64,000 nt of DNA from assembly GCA_963921825.1 (NCBI GenBank), contig OY997589.1, positions 81,576,523 to 81,640,522 of the forward strand, read 5' to 3'. A program made the position numbers and the translations under genes. Below, piece after piece: positions 59,404 to 64,000 of the stretch (the stretch's first letter is position 1; every line of letters begins with the position of its first letter). Under the pieces are notes generated by a model, which made no database searches, was not told the origin of the DNA, and worked only from the letters and a program-made list of their open reading frames with translations. The stretch is from Erodium maritimum. Lineage: Eukaryota > Streptophyta > Magnoliopsida > Geraniales > Geraniaceae.

Positions 59404-60384
59404 TAGGGTGTGCATAGGTGGGTATCCGGCCCGACCGACACTGTTTTTGATCCGCCCGCATATATGCAGATCATATATGTTCATTCCTAAATCCGCCCAG
59501 CAGATCAAACTTCAGATAAAGATCCGCCCGCATCGGATTATGGGCGAATCGGGTATGAACCACAAATCCGATATTTGTAATATTTTCATGATCCCAAATC
59601 CAAAACCTAATCACTATCGTTCTTCCTCAACAAACTTATTACAATGTTTCAACACAATATTTGGTTCTTTCATATGGACATGAGATTTTGGGGACGAAAT
59701 CGTGGGAAAAAAGGTTTGGCAAAGAGACATCAACGACCACGACTAGAGGGATCATGAAATATGTTTTTAAGAATGAGGAGGTTGGAACCCTAGAATTCAA
59801 TCTGGTCGTATCAAGAGATGTATATGAAGTTGGGACTGAGATCCATCATGCAAGGCTTTAACTTGGTCGGCGCCTCTACGATGGCGTTCCACAGATCTTG
59901 GTATGGAGGAGATCGGAGAGATAACTAGGTCACCTTCATAGACAACTTGTGATCGAGGAGGAGTGCTCGCCATCGATAGACGACCAAAGGTCTGAAAGAG
60001 GAAGTATGAGGCCAAGAGAGAGGAAAAATCACTGTGTGATTAAGTGGCAAAGAAGAAGAAGAAATAAGAATAAGTATGGACCGTGTGGTGAGATATAATG
60101 GTAGATAGGTGTGGGTTTGATTAAGCCACATGTAAGAATCACGGAGAGTTCATCATAGAAGATCAACAGTTCTAATTAAATAAATATATTAAGTAATATA
60201 TTCAGGTGGATCGGATTATCCACGGATAAACTGTATCTGATTCGATATCCGCCCGTTTGAACACAAATCTAGCTTTTTTTTGGCCCGTATCCTATCCTTA
60301 ACCCGATGGATGAGTAAGAAATGTGTCTCGGACCAGACGAATCTACGGACGGGTCCAAACCCACGGATAATTTGCACACCCCTG
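59404..60384. mobile_element. Non-autonomous hAT element
   Basis: 981 bp with a perfect 8-bp duplication ATGGAAGG (59396-59403 and 60385-60392). Left end TAGGGTGTGCATAGG; right-end complement CAGGGGTGTGCAAATTATCC. GATCCGCCCGCAT-like words occur near both ends. An 8-bp duplication and (T/C)AGGGGTGTGCA ends are the hAT signature in plants. No transposase domain is present. Confidence 0.85.
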
Positions 60385-60479
60385 ATGGAAGGTCTAACAA
60401 AAGGAGAGTTTTTTCCCCTACCAATGAAAGTGGAGACTGCTCCACTTAATTTCGATTCTCAAAGTTTACAATTAAAAAA

Positions 60480-61280
60480 GGGAAAATGGCACATATCCCT
60501 GGCTAATTATCACCGTTTTCACATCACCCCCTAACTATTTTTTGTGACATTTAACTCCTCTAACTTCTATTTTTTTCACTGTAGTTTAACGGTGTTAAAT
60601 TTTGGATGGAAATAACCATGTGCAAAGCACATGATGTTTTATTTTTATTAAATGACATAACTACCCTTTCATATACACTAACTTAAACTAACTAAACTCA
60701 AACCCTTATCTCTCCCGCTCTTCTTCTTTCTCATTTCCTCTCAGCCGGACAAAACTTCCAACTCCAAACTCTCATCTCCAATTATCTCCTATACTCTTCT
60801 CTCATCTCAAACACTTCTTCTTGCTCTCACATTTCTTCTCTCTTGCCATGAAATTGAAATCAAAATCAAACCTATTGACCCAACCAAACCCAATTCAAAA
60901 TAAAAAATATCAATATTAAAAACAAATATTAATAAAATAAAGGAAGAGAATAAAAAAAGATTAACGAATTTTAAAAAGAAATTAAAGAAAATAATGGAAA
61001 TAAAAAACTAATATTTTTATGTTAAAATTTGAAAATTTGAGAGTTAGAGAAGGATATTATTGACATTTCAAGTTTGTAGGACTCAATGGTAAGGTTTTGA
61101 AAATTTGATGGTTAATGACGGGTATTTTGGACATTTGACTTACATTAGATGAAAAGTTAACATCGTTGGACTAAAGTGAAAAAAAAAATAAAAGTTAGAA
61201 GAGTTAAATGTCACAAAAAATAGTTAACGGGGTGATGTGAAAAACGATGATAGTTAGCCTGGATTATGTGTCATTTTCCC
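60480..61280. mobile_element. Mutator-like element with long TIRs, family D (OTS1 5' flank)
   Basis: 801 bp with a perfect 9-bp duplication ATTAAAAAA (60471-60479 and 61281-61289). Left end GGGAAAATGGCACATATCCC; right-end complement GGGAAAATGACACATAATCC. The terminal inverted repeats extend about 130 bp (shared ACTATTTTTTGTGACATTTA). The inside is AT-rich with no transposase. It ends 288 bp before the OTS1 start codon. Confidence 0.88.
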
Positions 61281-61568
61281 ATTAAAAAATGTCCAAAATT
61301 TTGCCCTAAAACTGTTTCCCAATATCTTTCAGAGAAAACCCCAAAAGATTTCAGGCAAGCCCCTGAACAATTGCCGCAGCACGGCGGTCCCGATTCATCG
61401 CCGCCGTACCGGAACAAAACAGCCCTCTGACAAGACAATTTCAGCCCTACTTTCTGTCCAGAGCCACTCTCTCTATCCCTTCCGCGAAGAAGAGAGAGTT
61501 GCAGAACAGAGCTGAGAGAAAGAGACTGAAGATACATACACTGATCTCTCTGTCTCCACAATCAATGC

Positions 61569-63391
61569 ATGGAAGGAGAAACGAAGAACCCTAATAAGAA
61601 GCCACTGACCCTTGACTGGGAAAAGCTCTTGCCCACCGGCGTAAACGATGATGAGCCGCCGCCGGAGGTGGTCATCAGAGCGGCGGAGCCATCGAAGTCG
61701 TCTTCAATGAGCGCCGATCTGAAGAGTGGGTTTGGGGATAATGGCGGAGTGCTGCTATTCACCGATCACGAGCTGGAAGAGAAAATTAAGAGACAGAAGA
61801 TCAACATCGAGACAATGGGCTCTAAATTGTGCGACGGGGGAGTGAAGATGAGGGCCTTTCTCAGGCTCCTTGAGGAGGAGCGGGAACGTAGAAGACTCAA
61901 CGGACTCAAGAAGGTTCACTTTCTCCCTCTGATTGATTATGTTGTTTCAGTATTCAAGTCCTGTTTGGATGCCGAGAAAATTAGGCTGGAGAAACTAAAG
62001 CTAAATTCTTTGTTTTACAACCAATTCAGAGTTTAAACTAGGATAATATCAGTTAGCTACTCCTAACTATGTCCAGTTTTTACATATATATGCAGTACCC
62101 TAAGTTTCCAAAATTTTCACCTTACTTCAAAAGGGCAGGGAGTGATGTGAAAATCCGTTACCGTCAGGACGAATTTTGGGAACTTAAAGGTACTGCTCAG
62201 AAAATTTCATGGTTAGGTGTAACTATATGAAATCCACGCATAGTTAGGTGTAGTTAAGTGATTATAACCCCTTTAAACTAGCTAAGTGCTGTTACTGCTT
62301 GTGTGTTGTATTGTTGTTAATGCCATTGTTGCTGAAGCCAAACTCAGTACCCTATGATGACAATGTAGTTCATTTTAGGTCCTTAAATGGTTATGTGATC
62401 TCTTCTCTATCTTGTCAACTCTTAAGCATTTCTTGTTTGGATCCCGAGAAAATAAGGGTGGATAAATTAGAGCTAGATTCTTTATTTTTCCATGTTTTCC
62501 CTTGCATTGCTATTGTAACTGGCCAATTCAAAAGAGGAAGATTGGTTAAGTTGAATCTGGCTAGCTGGAGTTGCTGCATGTGTGTTATATTTTTGTTTCT
62601 GAACCTAAGTTTTAGCTTTTGTTTATTATGTGCCAGTGTATGGGTTGTGATAGCAATGTAGTTCAGTTGGAGCTCGTTGCCAAAGACAGCATCGTAATGT
62701 GAACCCCCATTGGAAAAAATATAAGAATAAAGAGCTGTTTATAAAAGCTAGGGACACACCCAATTGACAAGGTTGACCTTCTAGTTGTGGAAGACCGACC
62801 TGATATAAGTGGCCCATTTTAAACAAAAATTAGAGGTTTTTGCTCAGCATTCCAAATCCCAGCATCCAACCACTGCAGACTCTCAAAACTCAACATCCCA
62901 ACCTCCAAAACACGCATCCCAAAAACTCAGCACCTCCACTACACGTGCTCTTAAGCATCTAATAACTGTATGACCCGTGGGATATATAGTTGCTGGGAAG
63001 GTCACATTCGTACTTAGTGTGATACAAAGCACTGAGAATATGTTGTTCAACTTAGACACGTTCAATGTCTTGTTTCACCTGTGATTACTCGTTTGGTAAC
63101 TATAATACGTTGAATATCCGTTCCCATTCAGGATATATACTTTCAGTATGTGAGGTCATGCAAAATTCAAAGGCTTATGTTGGCTTAATGCATTATCTTG
63201 TTTGGCGTTTTTCGGGGGTGTTTCTTAACTTTACCTTATGATCTGGCTTTGTGAAGATTCTTTAGCGTTCTTGGTAGGCATCAATTGTGTTTCATAAACA
63301 ACATTATTGACATGGTTCCTTGCACTTTGCATTGAACAGGTGATTGATGAAAGCAAGAAGCCTTCGCAATCTCGGGTTTCCATTGTAGTTG
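61569..63391 (+). CDS. OTS1: OTS1/ULP1D-like SUMO protease, first two exons (3' part outside window)
   Basis: Exon 1 is 61569-61913 and exon 2 is 63340-63391 (acceptor GAACAG|GTG; donor G|GTAAAC). The rest lies beyond the window. The start MEGETKNPNKKPLTLDWEKL, the later FTDHELEEKIKRQK and the RLLEEERERRRLNGLKK block match the N-terminus of Arabidopsis OTS1/OTS2 (ULP1D/ULP1C), from memory. Those proteins are nuclear cysteine proteases that remove SUMO; the catalytic C48 domain is C-terminal and not visible here. The exon 1 donor (AAGAAG|GTTCAC) is weak; reading through would give a short tail ending at 62036, so the splice is inferred from the match of exon 2 (VIDESKKPSQSR) to the family. The gene faces away from RBM25. 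Confidence 0.8.
61955..62525 (+). repeat. Diverged duplication in OTS1 intron 1
   Basis: Segments 61961-62022 and 62432-62493 are about 80% alike. They read CLDAEKIRLEKLKLNSLFY and CLDPEKIRVDKLELDSLFF in frame. They lie in the 1.4-kb first intron. Confidence 0.6.
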
Positions 63392-63504
63392 GTAAACACC
63401 TGGTTATTCAATCAGTATTACCCAGTTTTAGTTTATCTAGCGATGGCATATTCAGCTTTCTGAAGCGCTTCTTAATTCATATATCTTTTATAGTAGTTTA
63501 TCTA

Positions 63505-63922
63505 GGGATAATTGCAAAAAGTACCCTGAGATATTCATTTTTGGCAACCTGTAATCATTTTTTATAATTGCACAAAAGTACCCTGAATTTGTCTTTTTGT
63601 TGCAATTTATACGAAAATAACGATTTTACCCTTACACTTTTGATTTTAAAAGACAAAAAATCCAAAATTTCACATCAGTTAATTTTCTTCCTCTTTGTAC
63701 TGTACAAAGAGTAAGAAATTTAAGGGATACGGAAATTTAGATTTTAGGTTCTTTAATTATAATTTTTAAAATTTAAATTTCCTAGGGTCAAATCATCATT
63801 TTGAAACAAATTTATACCAAGTGCAAGAAAAAGACAAGTTCTCGACATTTTTTTACAAGTATCAAAGAAGGCTACAGATTGCAAAAAGTGAATACCTCAG
63901 GGTACTTTTTTCTTATTATCCC
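63505..63922. mobile_element. Foldback MITE, family A copy 5 (OTS1 intron 2)
   Basis: 418 bp. Left GGGATAATTGCAAAAAGTAC; right-end complement GGGATAATAAGAAAAAAGTA, with full family arms. Flanks GTTTATCTA (63496-63504) and GTTTATCAA (63923-63931) match at 8 of 9. It lies about 110 bp after the exon 2 donor, so presumably in intron 2. Confidence 0.8.
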
Positions 63923-64000
63923 GTTTATCAATATGAACTGTGGCTCACATTTTTTGAGCCAGAAATCTTGGTTGGCTCTGTGATACTCTTTGTAACCTTA

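Overview
This is a plant nuclear window, most likely from a dicot. It has intron-rich genes with GT-AG introns, plant-specific gene families (F-box, class II trehalose-phosphate synthase, KT/HAK/KUP transporter, OTS-type SUMO protease) and many plant transposable elements (Ty3/gypsy, Ty1/copia, LINE, hAT, PIF/Harbinger, Mutator-like foldback elements). The species cannot be named from the sequence.

Five host genes are supported. (1) A 3'-terminal piece of an F-box-associated-domain gene, 1-1329 (+). (2) A class II trehalose-6-phosphate synthase of TPS9/TPS10 type, coding 7959-11634 (-), with 5'UTR exons out to about 13500. (3) A ten-exon KUP12-like potassium transporter, 26870-33304 (-). (4) A seven-exon RBM25-type splicing factor with an RRM and a PWI domain, 46876-53907 (-). 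(5) The 5' exons of an OTS1/ULP1D-like SUMO protease, from 61569 (+), running off the window. As I recall, the Arabidopsis counterparts (TPS10, KUP12, RBM25, OTS1/ULP1D) lie close together and in this order on chromosome 1, so the window looks like a conserved gene block inflated by transposons. These genes act in separate processes (sugar signalling, K+ transport, splicing, deSUMOylation); nothing suggests a common pathway.

The intergenic space is layered transposon debris. A gypsy element (1636-6799, 5-bp TSD) sits inside an older small MITE. A copia element (33924-38890, 5-bp TSD) sits inside an older GC-richer repeat. Two related solo LTRs in opposite orientations (40866-42588 and 42711-44398) split a dead LINE-type DUF4283/zinc-knuckle ORF. 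A 2-kb poly(A)-tailed retroposon (22967-24970) splits a LINE endonuclease relic. A decayed PIF/Harbinger element keeps traces of both its transposase and its Myb-like gene (56617-59085). A non-autonomous hAT element (59404-60384) has a perfect 8-bp TSD.

The most striking pattern is a set of roughly 345-800 bp foldback elements, several with about 9-bp target duplications (Mutator-type). Almost all of them sit in introns, UTRs or immediate 5' flanks of the four conserved genes; the TPS gene alone carries four. One family with termini like GGGATAATTGCAAAAA has five copies. I found no RNA genes, CRISPR arrays or prokaryotic features.
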